A DNA stretch of 64,000 bases from Pedobacter yonginensis (GTDB lineage Bacteria > Bacteroidota > Bacteroidia > Sphingobacteriales > Sphingobacteriaceae): positions 62,001 through 126,000 of the forward strand of contig NZ_QGNZ01000002.1 of the NCBI RefSeq assembly GCF_003173595.1, read 5' to 3'. The translations under genes were made by a program, and so were the position numbers. Shown piece by piece: positions 17,065 through 25,959 of the stretch. The notes under the pieces were generated by a model, which had not been told where the DNA came from, searched no databases, and saw nothing but the letters and a program-made list of their open reading frames with translations. Numbering within the stretch: position 1 is the stretch's first letter; the number at the start of each line of letters is the position of its first letter.

Positions 17065-18396
17065 TTAATTTATTTTGAGTTCGAATATAGCAACTTTTTT
17101 TGTTGTGGCTGTTAATTTATAACGGTTATCCTGACGCATTCCGGCAATCCAAACCACATCGCCATTTCCGTTTATTAAAATGGGCGTACTTGTTTTTAAA
17201 TGAAGTGGTACTTTTTCATCAATAAAAAAATCACTCACCTTCTTAAAATTCCTCATTCCCAAGGGAATAAACTTATCTCCATTTTGCCAATTTCTAAGAA
17301 TTAAAGGATAGATTAGTTTATTTAAATCTACAAAGGCTTTTTGCTTATTCGACTCATATTTTAACTCCTCTGTAAAAGTTTGCGCAATTTGGAGCGCTCC
17401 GAAACTGATGGTTTTTGTAACGGGGTGAAAGAATTGATTTTCAATAACATCGGCATGTTTTTCTACTATTACCAGGTTATTTCTATTAATAATGGCTTGA
17501 TGACTTGCACTAAAAAATTGTGTACCGCTAAGGCTTTTCAAACTAGAAATTACCTCGGCAATCAGGCTTTCTGTAAATCCGTAGGGCTTTAAGAGTTCGA
17601 ACAAAAGTAATTTCTGCGGGTTCAATTTTGCGATTTTATGTAAGGAAATGTAAATTCCATCGCCTTTTTTTACCACAATTTTTTCTTCTATTTTTTTAAC
17701 TCTTAAGGCTAAAAACTGCTCTATCTCTGCAAATCGAGCAATATTTTCAGTAAAGGTTTTTTCCAGGTTAGGATTAATTTCCTGAAGATGCGGAACCACT
17801 TCCAATCTAATTTTATTACGGGTATAGTTGGTGCTTAAATTTGAACTGTCTTCAACATAGCTGATATCATTTTCATCAACCAATTGGTCAATTTCTTGGC
17901 GATTTAAGAATAGCATGGGCCTGATTAATCGCGCTCGCTTTGGTAAAATGCCATGCAAGCCGCTTATTCCAGTTCCTCGTGTTAAATTAATCAATACGGT
18001 TTCTACAGCATCGTTTTGGTGCTGGGCTAGCGCAATGAAATCGTAGTTTTCCTCGTTTCTAATTTCTTCAAACCATTGGTAACGCAATGAACGGGCAGCC
18101 ATTTGGGTTGAAACTTTATTTTCTTGGGCATATTTTTTTGTATCAAATTGCGTTACATAAAAAGGCAAGTTTAGGCTGGCGGCTAGCATCTTTACAAAAT
18201 TCTCGTCTCGCTGTGCTTCATCTGCCCTTAAATTGAAATTACAATGCGCTACGCCTACTTCAACTCCAATTGCTTTAAAAAGATGCAACATTAATACCGA
18301 ATCTTTACCGCCACTTACGGCCAAAAGAATTCTGTTACCTGGGCTAAAAAGCTTATTTTGGTCAATAAAATCTTGAAATTGCGTTAAAGGTAACAT
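17065..18396 (-). CDS. tilS: tRNA(Ile)-lysidine synthetase
   Basis: 443 residues from MLPLTQFQDF; codons upstream are not ATG. It modifies C34 of tRNA-Ile(CAU) to lysidine with ATP and lysine, which lets it read AUA. The N-type ATP pyrophosphatase PP-loop SGGKDS is at residues 28-33, followed by the family segments VGVAHCNFNLR and FIALAQHQNDAVET. The C-terminal TilS domain is present (NWQNGDKFIPLGM, KVSDFFIDEKVP). It is essential in bacteria that use AUA. The gene diverges from the OstA-like gene; a TAnnTTTG box ends only 3 nt before the ATG, so the mRNA is probably leaderless. A membrane-protein gene follows without a gap. Confidence 0.95.
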   Translation of the reverse strand: MLPLTQFQDFIDQNKLFSPGNRILLAVSGGKDSVLMLHLFKAIGVEVGVAHCNFNLRADEAQRDENFVKMLAASLNLPFYVTQFDTKKYAQENKVSTQMAARSLRYQWFEEIRNEENYDFIALAQHQNDAVETVLINLTRGTGISGLHGILPKRARLIRPMLFLNRQEIDQLVDENDISYVEDSSNLSTNYTRNKIRLEVVPHLQEINPNLEKTFTENIARFAEIEQFLALRVKKIEEKIVVKKGDGIYISLHKIAKLNPQKLLLFELLKPYGFTESLIAEVISSLKSLSGTQFFSASHQAIINRNNLVIVEKHADVIENQFFHPVTKTISFGALQIAQTFTEELKYESNKQKAFVDLNKLIYPLILRNWQNGDKFIPLGMRNFKKVSDFFIDEKVPLHLKTSTPILINGNGDVVWIAGMRQDNRYKLTATTKKVAIFELKIN

Positions 18397-18399
18397 CCC

Positions 18400-18407
18400 C
18401 AAAAATA
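18400..18407 (-). promoter_or_regulatory. -7 box TATTTTTG of tilS, 3 nt from ATG
   Basis: TATTTTTG on the minus strand fits TAnnTTTG and is followed by GGG and the ATG, so transcription should begin at or within a few nt of the start codon. Confidence 0.5.
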
Positions 18408-18424
18408 TTTAATTTTAACTGGTA

Positions 18425-18440
18425 TTCCGAACGTTCGGAA
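18425..18440. promoter_or_regulatory. Perfect 16-bp palindrome between tilS and ostA-like gene, candidate operator
   Basis: TTCCGAACGTTCGGAA is a perfect inverted repeat without spacer. It lies about 8 nt before the rightward -7 box and 17 nt before the leftward one, covering both expected -33 regions. A dimeric repressor or activator site is the simplest reading. Confidence 0.6.
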
Positions 18441-18448
18441 CAAAAAAC

Positions 18449-18456
18449 TAACTTTG
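18449..18456 (+). promoter_or_regulatory. -7 box TAACTTTG of the OstA-like gene, 4 nt from GTG
   Basis: TAACTTTG matches TAnnTTTG; the GTG start codon begins 5 nt after its last base, so the transcript is probably leaderless. Confidence 0.5.
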
Positions 18457-18460
18457 TAGA

Positions 18461-20776
18461 GTGCAAAAAATATTTGTCTTTTTATTTTTATTGATTTGCC
18501 CCGCAATTTTATTCGGTCAGCAAAAAGCTTCAATTATTAAAATCGTATCCTTCGAGCAAATCACAGGCGCTCCAAAAGCAAAGGTGTCTTATCTGCGGAA
18601 GCCGGTTTTCCAACAAGATAATGCTACTTTAAGTTGCGATAGTGCTGTGTATTATAGCGAACGAAACTACTTTGAAGCCTACAATAACGTACATATTACT
18701 CAGCTCACCACCAACATTTATTCTGATCAGCTTCAGTATGACGGTAATAAAAAACATGCGCATTTAACCGGAAATGTTAGAATGGAGGATCCCACCTCTA
18801 TTTTAACAACCAACATTCTGGATTACAATACTTTAAGCAAAATCGGAACCTATACCAGCGGCGGTAAAATCGTCAATCAGCAGGTTACGCTTACCAGTAA
18901 AAATGGTTACTATTTTAGCACCAGCAGCGATGCCTACTTCAGGTACAATGTTGTGGTGGTTACTCCTCAGGTAGTCATTAAATCGGATACACTTCGCTAC
19001 AACACCCAAACCAAATGGACTTATTTTTATGGCCCAACAAATATTAAAGGTAAAGACGATAATCTCTACACCGAAAATGGCGCCTATAACACCATGACGG
19101 AAGATGCTTACTTCGGAAAGAAAAATCTATACACACAAGGTACTCGATCGTTAAAAGGCGACAGCTTATACTATTTTGGTAAAATTGGTTATGGTAAGGC
19201 TGTTAAAAACATTGTCTTTTCAGATTCGAAAGATAAGCTCAAAATGTTTGGCGATTTAGGCTACTACTACAAAAAAGATCAGCGGACTTTAGTAACCAGA
19301 AATGCTTATTTGGGTATTGGAACGGAAGATTCCATTATGGTGAAAAACAAGAAAAAACCCGATAGTTTGTGGCTCGGGGCCGACACGCTTGAAACCCAAA
19401 TGGTTTTACAAAAAACTTTGAAATTAATTCCAAAAATTTCGATTAAGGCCGATAACCAAGTTGGAGAAGATGATGAAGATGGGGGAGCAAAGGATAAGAA
19501 ATCGACCGGAAAAGATAAAATTGCCCCACAAAAACGCGGCAACGCGCCAGATAAATCTAGCCAAGTTGATAAGGCTATCGATCCAAAAAGTACCAGAAAA
19601 AATAGAAAGGGAAGTAAATCAGACGATCTTAAAGCTGTGCCCGACAGCTTGAAATTGAAGAGCGATTCGCTTTCCAAGTCTTTATCCATTAAAGCAGATA
19701 GTTCACTTACCGCCACCATTTTAAAGACAAAGGCAGATTCGATTGCGAAAACCTTGCCCAAAATTAAAACAGACAGTTTACAGAAGAAAATTGTTGCCAA
19801 AGCTGCGGCAATTTCGAAAACGCTGCCAAAAGGCAATGTAGATAGCGTGGCCAAAACCGTTAATAAGCAAGCCCTAAAAAATGGAGTAAATTCTGTGCTG
19901 TCCAAATTAAAAACAGATAGTTTAAAAAATGATACGGCTAAGTTTAATCCAGCAGATACGGTGCAGGCTAGGGTGATTAGGGCTTACCACGGCGTAAAAA
20001 TTTTCAAAAGTAATATCCAAGCTAAAACGGATAGTCTTTTCTACACCAGTGCAGACTCAACCTTACGCTGTTTTATCAATCCAATAATCTGGTCTGAAGG
20101 TTCTCAACAAATTGGCGATACCATTTATGTGCAGTTTAAAAAGAATAAGCTGAATAATCTTCAAGCCATTCGCAATGCGTTTTTAGTAAACACGCCTAAA
20201 GATTCACTTCGTTTTAATCAAATAAAGGGACGTTTAATGACTGGATTTTTTAGCGATGGCAAACTTAAAAACCTGTACGTTGATGGAAATGCAGAAAGTA
20301 TTTATTACACGCAAGATGACAGTACAAAGGTTTACAAAGAGATGAATCAGACGCTGAGCAGTCGGATTAAGTTTATTTTTAAGGATAATGATATTGATGA
20401 TATTGTTTACATAAAAGGCGTAGAAGGTGCCCTTAATCCTGAGGTTAAAGTTGCTAAAGACAATGTACTGAAAGGCTTTTCTTGGAAACCTACTGAAAGA
20501 CCAAAATCAAAAAAAGATGCCATTGGCTCATCAGGCAAGGCTAAGCCAAAACCAAAGGCGAAACCTAAAGCTCCGCTTGCAAGTAATACGAAAGCTATAA
20601 AAGCTCCATCGCCGATAGCAACACCTGCTCAAGAAGTTTTAAAGAATGATTTAATTAAAAAAGCAGAAGCAACTAAACAGACGTTAAAAATCGATAGTTC
20701 TAAGCTTGACATTAAGCCTATCTTACCCAAGAAAGATTCTTTAGAGAAAATACTGAAAGGGATTGATAAACAATAA
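18461..20776 (+). CDS. OstA-like/LptA-type outer-membrane LPS-transport protein
   Basis: 771 residues from a GTG start that gives a clean signal peptide (cleavage near LFGQ, residue 20). From residue 40 to about 330 there are repeated OstA/LptA-type beta-jellyroll units: DNATLSCDSAVYYSERN, NNVHITQLTTNIYSDQL, HLTGNVRMED, and similar DTLRYN and GDSLYYF repeats. This is the family that binds lipid A in the periplasm on its way to LptD. The middle (about 340-500) is a low-complexity Lys/Ser/Asp-rich linker with repeated KTDSL and KADSI; a second OstA-like region follows (residues 500-670) and the tail is Pro/Lys-rich. Bacteroidota carry such long fused forms. It diverges from tilS and shares a palindromic operator with it. 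Role in LPS export is by family. Confidence 0.82.
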   Translation: MQKIFVFLFLLICPAILFGQQKASIIKIVSFEQITGAPKAKVSYLRKPVFQQDNATLSCDSAVYYSERNYFEAYNNVHITQLTTNIYSDQLQYDGNKKHAHLTGNVRMEDPTSILTTNILDYNTLSKIGTYTSGGKIVNQQVTLTSKNGYYFSTSSDAYFRYNVVVVTPQVVIKSDTLRYNTQTKWTYFYGPTNIKGKDDNLYTENGAYNTMTEDAYFGKKNLYTQGTRSLKGDSLYYFGKIGYGKAVKNIVFSDSKDKLKMFGDLGYYYKKDQRTLVTRNAYLGIGTEDSIMVKNKKKPDSLWLGADTLETQMVLQKTLKLIPKISIKADNQVGEDDEDGGAKDKKSTGKDKIAPQKRGNAPDKSSQVDKAIDPKSTRKNRKGSKSDDLKAVPDSLKLKSDSLSKSLSIKADSSLTATILKTKADSIAKTLPKIKTDSLQKKIVAKAAAISKTLPKGNVDSVAKTVNKQALKNGVNSVLSKLKTDSLKNDTAKFNPADTVQARVIRAYHGVKIFKSNIQAKTDSLFYTSADSTLRCFINPIIWSEGSQQIGDTIYVQFKKNKLNNLQAIRNAFLVNTPKDSLRFNQIKGRLMTGFFSDGKLKNLYVDGNAESIYYTQDDSTKVYKEMNQTLSSRIKFIFKDNDIDDIVYIKGVEGALNPEVKVAKDNVLKGFSWKPTERPKSKKDAIGSSGKAKPKPKAKPKAPLASNTKAIKAPSPIATPAQEVLKNDLIKKAEATKQTLKIDSSKLDIKPILPKKDSLEKILKGIDKQ

Positions 20777-20961
20777 GGTACTGGCTTTTCTTCCTAATCA
20801 TAGAAAGTGGGCCTGCCTTTTGGTTGTTTTTTTTCCGCTCAACCGCTGTGGTACCTGCCCCACTTACGAGCATACGAGAGATATGTTATTGTTTCGTGAA
20901 GAGGCGGATCAAGGCAATGGTTTGAGTAAAGAGCCTAAATAGCAAAGGAAATGTACGGAAT
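20777..20961. repeat. Short intergenic gap with inverted, decayed piece of the 13.3-kb repeat
   Basis: Between convergent genes. The segment GTTTCGTGAAGAGGCGG and, further on, GCAATGGTTTGAGTAAA match, in inverse orientation, parts of the duplicated unit at 13331-13977 (CGCC...CTTCACGAAAC and TTTACCCAAACCATTGC). The palindromic left arm is lost. No gene is visible. Confidence 0.55.
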
Positions 20962-21540
20962 TTAATGAGTTTCCTTTAAAAAATCAATCATCTTGGCAAG
21001 TGCAATTGCTCTATGACTGATTCTATTCTTTTCATCCATACTCATTTCCGCAAAGGTGATGTCATATCCGTTTGGCTGGAAAATAGGATCGTAACCAAAG
21101 CCCATTTTACCACTTAACTCCTCTCGAATGGTTCCTTCTACAAGCCCTTCAAATAAATGATTTTTACCATTTTGCATTAAAGAGATTACCGTTTTAAACC
21201 TGGCCTTACGATTGCTATTCCCTTCAAGTTTTTCTAAAACCAGATTCATGTTTTCTAAACTGTCTCTACTGCCTGAGTATCGTGCAGAATAAACGCCAGG
21301 CTCATTGTTTAAAGCCTCAATTTCTAAACCACTGTCGTCAGCAAAGCAATCTAAGTTATAATGTGCTACCACGTAACTGCTTTTAAGGGTGGCATTCCCG
21401 GCAAAGGTGCCGGAGGTTTCTGGGATATCCGCAAAACAGCCAATATCCTCCAAATTTAAAACTTCATATTGTCCTTTTAGGGCAGAACGGATTTCTTCTG
21501 TTTTATGTTGATTGTTTGTTGCAAAAACAAGTTTTTTCAT
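20962..21540 (-). CDS. rdgB: dITP/XTP pyrophosphatase (RdgB/HAM1)
   Basis: 192 residues from MKKLVFATNNQHK; an upstream ATG adds eight residues before this standard start. It removes dITP, ITP and XTP from the nucleotide pool by hydrolysis to the monophosphate. The family signature is complete: FATNNQHKTEEI at the N-terminus, SGTFAGNATLKS, DCFADDSGLEIEAL, PGVYSARYSG and the C-terminal GFGYDPIF with FAEM and RISHRA. The length is normal for the family and the protein is cytosolic. It lies 37 nt after an unknown gene on the same strand, so both are likely one transcript. Confidence 0.96.
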   Translation of the reverse strand: MKKLVFATNNQHKTEEIRSALKGQYEVLNLEDIGCFADIPETSGTFAGNATLKSSYVVAHYNLDCFADDSGLEIEALNNEPGVYSARYSGSRDSLENMNLVLEKLEGNSNRKARFKTVISLMQNGKNHLFEGLVEGTIREELSGKMGFGYDPIFQPNGYDITFAEMSMDEKNRISHRAIALAKMIDFLKETH

Positions 21541-21577
21541 TGAATTGAATTTCGAAGGCTTCAATTTACTATTGATG

Positions 21578-22231
21578 TTATTTTAATTTTTTAAGGTGTG
21601 TCCAAAGGGATATTTTGGCCTCTTGGTCAATTTCAAGATCATCAAGGTTTGGCGCAAAGATAAGCTTAGTAGATTGGTGTTGGATAATTTCATTCTGCCA
21701 AGTAACATTCAACTTTAGGCTATCGGCATTTACGCCGAAGGAAAGCATCACCTGTGGCTTAAAAAACTGATGAAGAGTTGTAAAATCGGCACCGAGATGA
21801 TTTGCATAATTAACGAGGGCAAAATCTGGCGTTGTAAGTTCGATGGCCTTTACAATTTTACGAAGCAAATCTCTACCCCGTTCGGTACTCACATCGTTCA
21901 ATGTATCGTGAACCAAAATTAAAACTGATTTTTGATTTCCGCCTAAATATTTGAACACTATTGGTGTAGCAGGCTCTTCCACAATCTGCGGTAAATCAGC
22001 AGGTTTGGGGTAATCTTTGGGCTCACTAGATGGGATATTATCCTTAATTACAGGATTTTGGACTGGCTCCGGTGATGGTTTGGCTGCATTTATAGGAGTG
22101 GATTCTTCTATAAAAACAGGCTTTTGGATAACTTCAGGCGCTATATTCACACTGTTATCTTCAACCAGAAAAACATCTTCAGTAAAAAATAAACGTAAAG
22201 CGTTCTCATTGTTGGTAACCTGGTTTTCCAT
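21578..22231 (-). CDS. Hypothetical protein with Pro-rich N-half, upstream of rdgB
   Basis: 217 residues, not recognised with confidence. Residues 1-90 are low-complexity and rich in Pro, Glu and Ser (disordered). Residues 91-217 are a compact domain (FKYLGGNQKSVLILV, FALVNYANHLGADF, FKPQVMLSFGVN, HQSTKLIFAPNLDDL, then LWTHLKKLK). The architecture of a short alpha/beta domain ending in a KxxLWxxLK-type helix is faintly like the DNA polymerase III psi subunit (HolD), but I cannot support that beyond resemblance. It precedes rdgB by 37 nt on the same strand and diverges from the chaperone genes. Confidence 0.7.
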   Translation of the reverse strand: MENQVTNNENALRLFFTEDVFLVEDNSVNIAPEVIQKPVFIEESTPINAAKPSPEPVQNPVIKDNIPSSEPKDYPKPADLPQIVEEPATPIVFKYLGGNQKSVLILVHDTLNDVSTERGRDLLRKIVKAIELTTPDFALVNYANHLGADFTTLHQFFKPQVMLSFGVNADSLKLNVTWQNEIIQHQSTKLIFAPNLDDLEIDQEAKISLWTHLKKLK

Positions 22232-22335
22232 TCGTATTTTTGCAGTATAATAATATCTGTTAAAATTAGTTAAATATCTTATAATAGCGTCGCTAATTGT
22301 TACTTTTATCCCTTAAAATTTACAGATTCCTCTAC

Positions 22336-22923
22336 GTGAGAAAAGCTTGCTGTGTTATCGTTTTTAGCTTTATTTACAGCCTATCGTTTGGGCAAAACGT
22401 TGCTGTTATAAATGGCAAACCTTTAAGTAGCAAAGAGTTTCTATGGGCCTATAAAAAAAGCCATAATGGAAGCACCACAGCCGATTTTAACAGCTTGGCA
22501 GCTTATTTGAATTTGTATGTGAACTTTAAATTGAAGGTTTTAGATGCTCGCGAGATGGGGTTGGATAAAAACCCGAGCTATCAAGAAGAAATTAAAACTT
22601 ATGAAACGGCGCTCTCTACCCATAAAAAGGTAAGTAACAGTGGAAAAGAGCATGATTATTTGGTAAATGAATATAGAGAAGGTGTTTTGATGTTTAATGT
22701 TTCTGAGCAGAAAATTTGGAGTAAAGCACAGGATGATGAACAGGCGATAATCGATTTTTACAATAAGAACCAACAAAACTACAATAAACCTTTAGGCGAG
22801 GTAAAAGGCCAAGTAATTGCCGATTACCAACAATCATTGGAAGAAAATTGGCTAAAGAGCCTAAAACAAAAGTATCAGATCAAAATTAACGATAACGAAT
22901 TGAGGAAACTGGCAAAACAGTAA
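22336..22923 (+). CDS. SurA-like periplasmic chaperone lacking a parvulin domain
   Basis: About 195 residues from a GTG start that opens a signal peptide (to about SLSFGQ); an upstream TTG in the same frame at 22297 would add 13 residues. The mature part shows the SurA/PpiD-type N-terminal chaperone helices (VAVINGKPLSSKEF, YLNLYVNFKLKVLDAREMG) and the usual C-terminal helix (VKGQVIADYQQSLEENWLKSLKQKY), but no PpiC/parvulin domain lies between them, where full relatives carry one or two. It probably acts as a holdase for outer-membrane proteins. It is 60 nt upstream of the surA-type gene, which has its own -7 box. The start site is uncertain. Confidence 0.7.
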   Translation: MRKACCVIVFSFIYSLSFGQNVAVINGKPLSSKEFLWAYKKSHNGSTTADFNSLAAYLNLYVNFKLKVLDAREMGLDKNPSYQEEIKTYETALSTHKKVSNSGKEHDYLVNEYREGVLMFNVSEQKIWSKAQDDEQAIIDFYNKNQQNYNKPLGEVKGQVIADYQQSLEENWLKSLKQKYQIKINDNELRKLAKQ

Positions 22924-22957
22924 ATTGATGCATATCCTAAAATCTGATCAATAATAT

Positions 22958-22965
22958 TAAATTTG
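22958..22965 (+). promoter_or_regulatory. -7 box TAAATTTG before the SurA-type gene
   Basis: Exact TAnnTTTG match ending 18 nt before the ATG. Confidence 0.5.
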
Positions 22966-22983
22966 CATAATACATTAAATAGA

Positions 22984-24348
22984 ATGAAGAAAGTTTTTTT
23001 AGTAGCAACCGCTTTAATTTGCTTGTTTTTGAATAGTTATGCCCAGCCGGGGAAGCATAACATCGATAAAGTTGCTGCTGTAGTGGGTAATAACATTATC
23101 TTACTCTCAGATTTAAATCAACAATACACGCAATATCTGTATCAAGGAAATCCAGCTAATCCAGAAATTAAGTGCAAAATTTTACAAAATACCTTAACCC
23201 AAAAATTACTTAAACAACAAGCAGAGATTGACTCTGTTATGGTTGAAGATGGGCAGGTAGATGATGAGGTGAATAAAAGAATGCGTTATAGCATGCAACG
23301 TGCTGGTGGACAAGAGCGTTTAGAGCAATTCTTAAATAAATCTCTGCTCCAATATAAAGACGAGATCAGACCATCTGTAAAAGATGAACTTATTGCACAA
23401 AAAATGCAGGCAAAAATTACAGAAAACATTAACGTTACGCCAATGGAAGTAGAAAAGTATTTCAAAACGCTTGGCGATAGCATTCCAGAATTTAATACTG
23501 AAGTTGAAGTTGGTGAAGTAATCTTAAATCCTCAATTAACACGTGCTGAAAAACAGAGGTTTCGCGATAAAATTGAAGCCTTACGTTTAAGGGTAAAAGG
23601 TGGCGATGATTTTGGCGTTTTGGCTAAAACTTATTCAGAAGATCCAGGATCATCTGCTGATGGTGGCGATTTAGGTTTCTTTGATCGAAGCACTATGGCA
23701 AAAGAATTTACGGCTTGGGCTTTTAAACTTAAAGCGGGCGAAATGTCGCCAGTTTTCGAAACCGAATTTGGATTCCATATCTTACAAGTAATTGAGCGCC
23801 GTGGAGAGCAGGTGCATGCACGCCATATTTTAATCAGACCGGCTACCACTCCAGAAAGTTTGGTGCGACTAAAATCACATGCCGACAGTATTTACAACAA
23901 CTTAATGGCAAAAAAGATCTCATTTGCTGCTGCCGCAAACTTATATTCGGATAATAAAGAAACTAAATTTAATGGTGGTATGATGCTTAATGCCGAAAAC
24001 GTACAAGCAAGAAGTACTTTTATCCCGGTTGATAAGTTAGACCCTACTGTGTTTTTAGTAATTGATACCATGAAGGTTGGTGGCATAGCCAAACCAGATT
24101 TATTCTCTTCTCCAGATGGAAAACAAGGATATCGTATTTTATATTTGAAATCCAAAATTCCACCGCATAAAGCCAACTTAGCTCAAGATTTTCCAAAAAT
24201 CAGAGATGCCGCACAAAGTGATAAAATTAATCGTACTTTAAGCGAGTGGTTTGAAAAACGTCGTGAAAGCACTTACATTAAAATTGACGACGAATTTAAT
24301 ACCTGCGATGAATTAAAAATTTGGACTAAAACTACAGCCGCAAAATAA
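22984..24348 (+). CDS. surA: SurA-type peptidylprolyl isomerase/chaperone
   Basis: 454 residues from MKKVFLVATALI; seven in-frame codons upstream start at a non-ATG and overlap the promoter. The signal peptide ends near SYAQ. A SurA N-domain follows (KVAAVVGNNIILLSDLNQQ), then two parvulin domains: the first at about 175-275 (FGVLAKTYSEDPGSS, GGDLGFFDRS, FGFHILQVIERRG), the second at about 280-385 (ARHILIRPA, LYSDN..., GGMML). SurA keeps outer-membrane proteins soluble in the periplasm and hands them to the BAM complex. A moxR gene begins 5 nt after its stop, so the two are co-transcribed. Confidence 0.9.
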   Translation: MKKVFLVATALICLFLNSYAQPGKHNIDKVAAVVGNNIILLSDLNQQYTQYLYQGNPANPEIKCKILQNTLTQKLLKQQAEIDSVMVEDGQVDDEVNKRMRYSMQRAGGQERLEQFLNKSLLQYKDEIRPSVKDELIAQKMQAKITENINVTPMEVEKYFKTLGDSIPEFNTEVEVGEVILNPQLTRAEKQRFRDKIEALRLRVKGGDDFGVLAKTYSEDPGSSADGGDLGFFDRSTMAKEFTAWAFKLKAGEMSPVFETEFGFHILQVIERRGEQVHARHILIRPATTPESLVRLKSHADSIYNNLMAKKISFAAAANLYSDNKETKFNGGMMLNAENVQARSTFIPVDKLDPTVFLVIDTMKVGGIAKPDLFSSPDGKQGYRILYLKSKIPPHKANLAQDFPKIRDAAQSDKINRTLSEWFEKRRESTYIKIDDEFNTCDELKIWTKTTAAK

Positions 24349-24353
24349 CACGA

Positions 24354-25316
24354 ATGCAATACAAGAACGAAGTAGAAGCTGTTGATGCACTTCATCAATC
24401 TTTCAACAAAATAAAAGCTGAAATCAGTAAAGTTGTAGTTGGGCAGGATGATATCATTAAATCTGTTTTAATCGCTATTTTTAGCAACGGACATTGCCTA
24501 TTGGTTGGTGTGCCGGGCTTAGCTAAAACGCTTCTTGTTCAAACTGTTGCGTCTGTTCTTGATTTAGATTTTAACCGCATTCAGTTTACACCTGATTTGA
24601 TGCCAAGCGACATTATTGGTGCTGAAATTTTAGGAGAAGATAGGCACTTTAAGTTTATTAAAGGTCCTGTTTTTTCAAATATCATTCTTGCTGACGAGAT
24701 TAACCGTACCCCTCCGAAAACCCAAGCCGCTTTGCTTGAGGCCATGCAGGAGAAATCGGTAACGGCAGCTGGGCAAACCCATACACTGCCTAAACCTTTC
24801 TTTGTTTTGGCAACTCAAAATCCAATCGAGCAAGAGGGTACTTACCCTTTACCAGAAGCTCAATTGGATCGTTTCATGTTTAACATCCAGCTCAATTATC
24901 CTGCCTTTGCAGATGAGTTGAACATTGTAAAAAACACCACAAGCAACAAAACCATTCAATTGGAGAAAATCATCCATGCAGATGATATTCAATATTTCCA
25001 AAAGCTTATTCGCGATATTCCGGTGACGGATAATGTTTTGGAATATGCGGTTAAACTGGCTTCTAAAACCCGTCCGAACAGCCAATTCGCTACGGATGCA
25101 GTAAACAAATACATTAGCTGGGGTGCTGGTCCAAGAGCTTCTCAATTTTTGGTTTTGGGCGCCAAATGCCACGCAGCCGTTACTGGTAAATATGCACCAG
25201 ATATCGAAGATGTACAGGCTGTTGCTGAAGCCATCTTGCGCCATCGTATTGTGCGAAACTACCGTGCTGAAGCAGAAGGTTTATCGATAGAAAAAATCGT
25301 TAAGGACTTGCTTTAG
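24354..25316 (+). CDS. MoxR-family AAA+ ATPase
   Basis: 320 residues, cytoplasmic. Walker A GVPGLAKT is at residues 52-59, Walker B ILADEINR follows, then the sensor-1 segment LATQNPIEQEGTYPLPEAQLDRF, which identifies MoxR AAA+ proteins. MoxR ATPases act as chaperones for partner proteins with VWA domains. In Bacteroidota the moxR gene is usually followed by a DUF58 gene and the batA-E genes; here the next gene is an RDD membrane protein, so the usual partners are absent downstream. It begins 5 nt after the surA-type gene, which suggests a link to envelope protein quality control (inference). Confidence 0.93.
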   Translation: MQYKNEVEAVDALHQSFNKIKAEISKVVVGQDDIIKSVLIAIFSNGHCLLVGVPGLAKTLLVQTVASVLDLDFNRIQFTPDLMPSDIIGAEILGEDRHFKFIKGPVFSNIILADEINRTPPKTQAALLEAMQEKSVTAAGQTHTLPKPFFVLATQNPIEQEGTYPLPEAQLDRFMFNIQLNYPAFADELNIVKNTTSNKTIQLEKIIHADDIQYFQKLIRDIPVTDNVLEYAVKLASKTRPNSQFATDAVNKYISWGAGPRASQFLVLGAKCHAAVTGKYAPDIEDVQAVAEAILRHRIVRNYRAEAEGLSIEKIVKDLL

Positions 25317-25444
25317 TCCTCCTCATTCCTCCCTAAATATTTAATTTAACAACCGTCACAGGGCATGATTGAAAATATTATGTTCCAGTTTTATTTATAT
25401 TTTTAAAATGAATTAAATTTTAACAAAAAAACATTTAACGCAAC

Positions 25445-25834
25445 ATGGAACAGAAGTACCCAAATCTCCTACAGAGGTTACAATCAACATTTATAGATAC
25501 GTTATTGATCATCCTTTTGATGGTCATTTTTTCAAATCTCTTAGATCGTTTCGAAAATGTACCCGATTGGATTAGAATTGCATTATTTATTTCCATCTTT
25601 TTCGCTTATGAACCACTGTTACTCACATTTGGTTGCACGCTAGGTAATTATGTTAAGGGCATAAGAGTGCGGAAATATTCCAATCCGACTGAAAAGATAA
25701 ATATATTTCAGGCCTTAGTAAGATATCCCTTTAAGGCGGTACTGGGCTGGGTTTCATTTCTGACCATACATACAAATGAGGAGCGGAGAGCCATCCATGA
25801 TTTGGTTTCGGGAAGCGTAATGATCAAACTATAA
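25445..25834 (+). CDS. RDD-family membrane protein
   Basis: 129 residues with three hydrophobic segments. The family marks are visible: Arg and Asp in the first membrane segment (LQRLQSTFIDTLLI), and the end motif RRAIHDLVSGSVM with the conserved Asp. The middle has GCTLGNYVKGIRV, also typical. RDD proteins are small multipass membrane proteins; some have been linked to ion or amino-acid transport, but this one cannot be assigned. It follows the moxR gene at 128 nt and could be its own unit. Confidence 0.85.
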   Translation: MEQKYPNLLQRLQSTFIDTLLIILLMVIFSNLLDRFENVPDWIRIALFISIFFAYEPLLLTFGCTLGNYVKGIRVRKYSNPTEKINIFQALVRYPFKAVLGWVSFLTIHTNEERRAIHDLVSGSVMIKL

Positions 25835-25959
25835 GGTTCTTGGGTTAAATTTCATCCAACAGTACGGAGAAAACGTCAAATCAAACTTTTAATTTTAAAC
25901 TTTGTTAGTATCTTTATTGCGATTTTAAAGGACAAATTTTTAACTCAAAATATTTAGAT

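Noticed and set aside
19306..19905. 199-codon minus-strand frame inside the OstA-like gene
   Set aside because: Shadow of the Lys/Ser/Asp-rich linker; no start signal or family.
22297..22335. TTG start giving 13 extra residues to the parvulin-less chaperone
   Set aside because: The GTG at 22336 gives a more compact signal peptide; kept as an alternative only.
24849..25244. 131-codon minus-strand frame inside moxR
   Set aside because: Shadow of a conserved AAA+ region.
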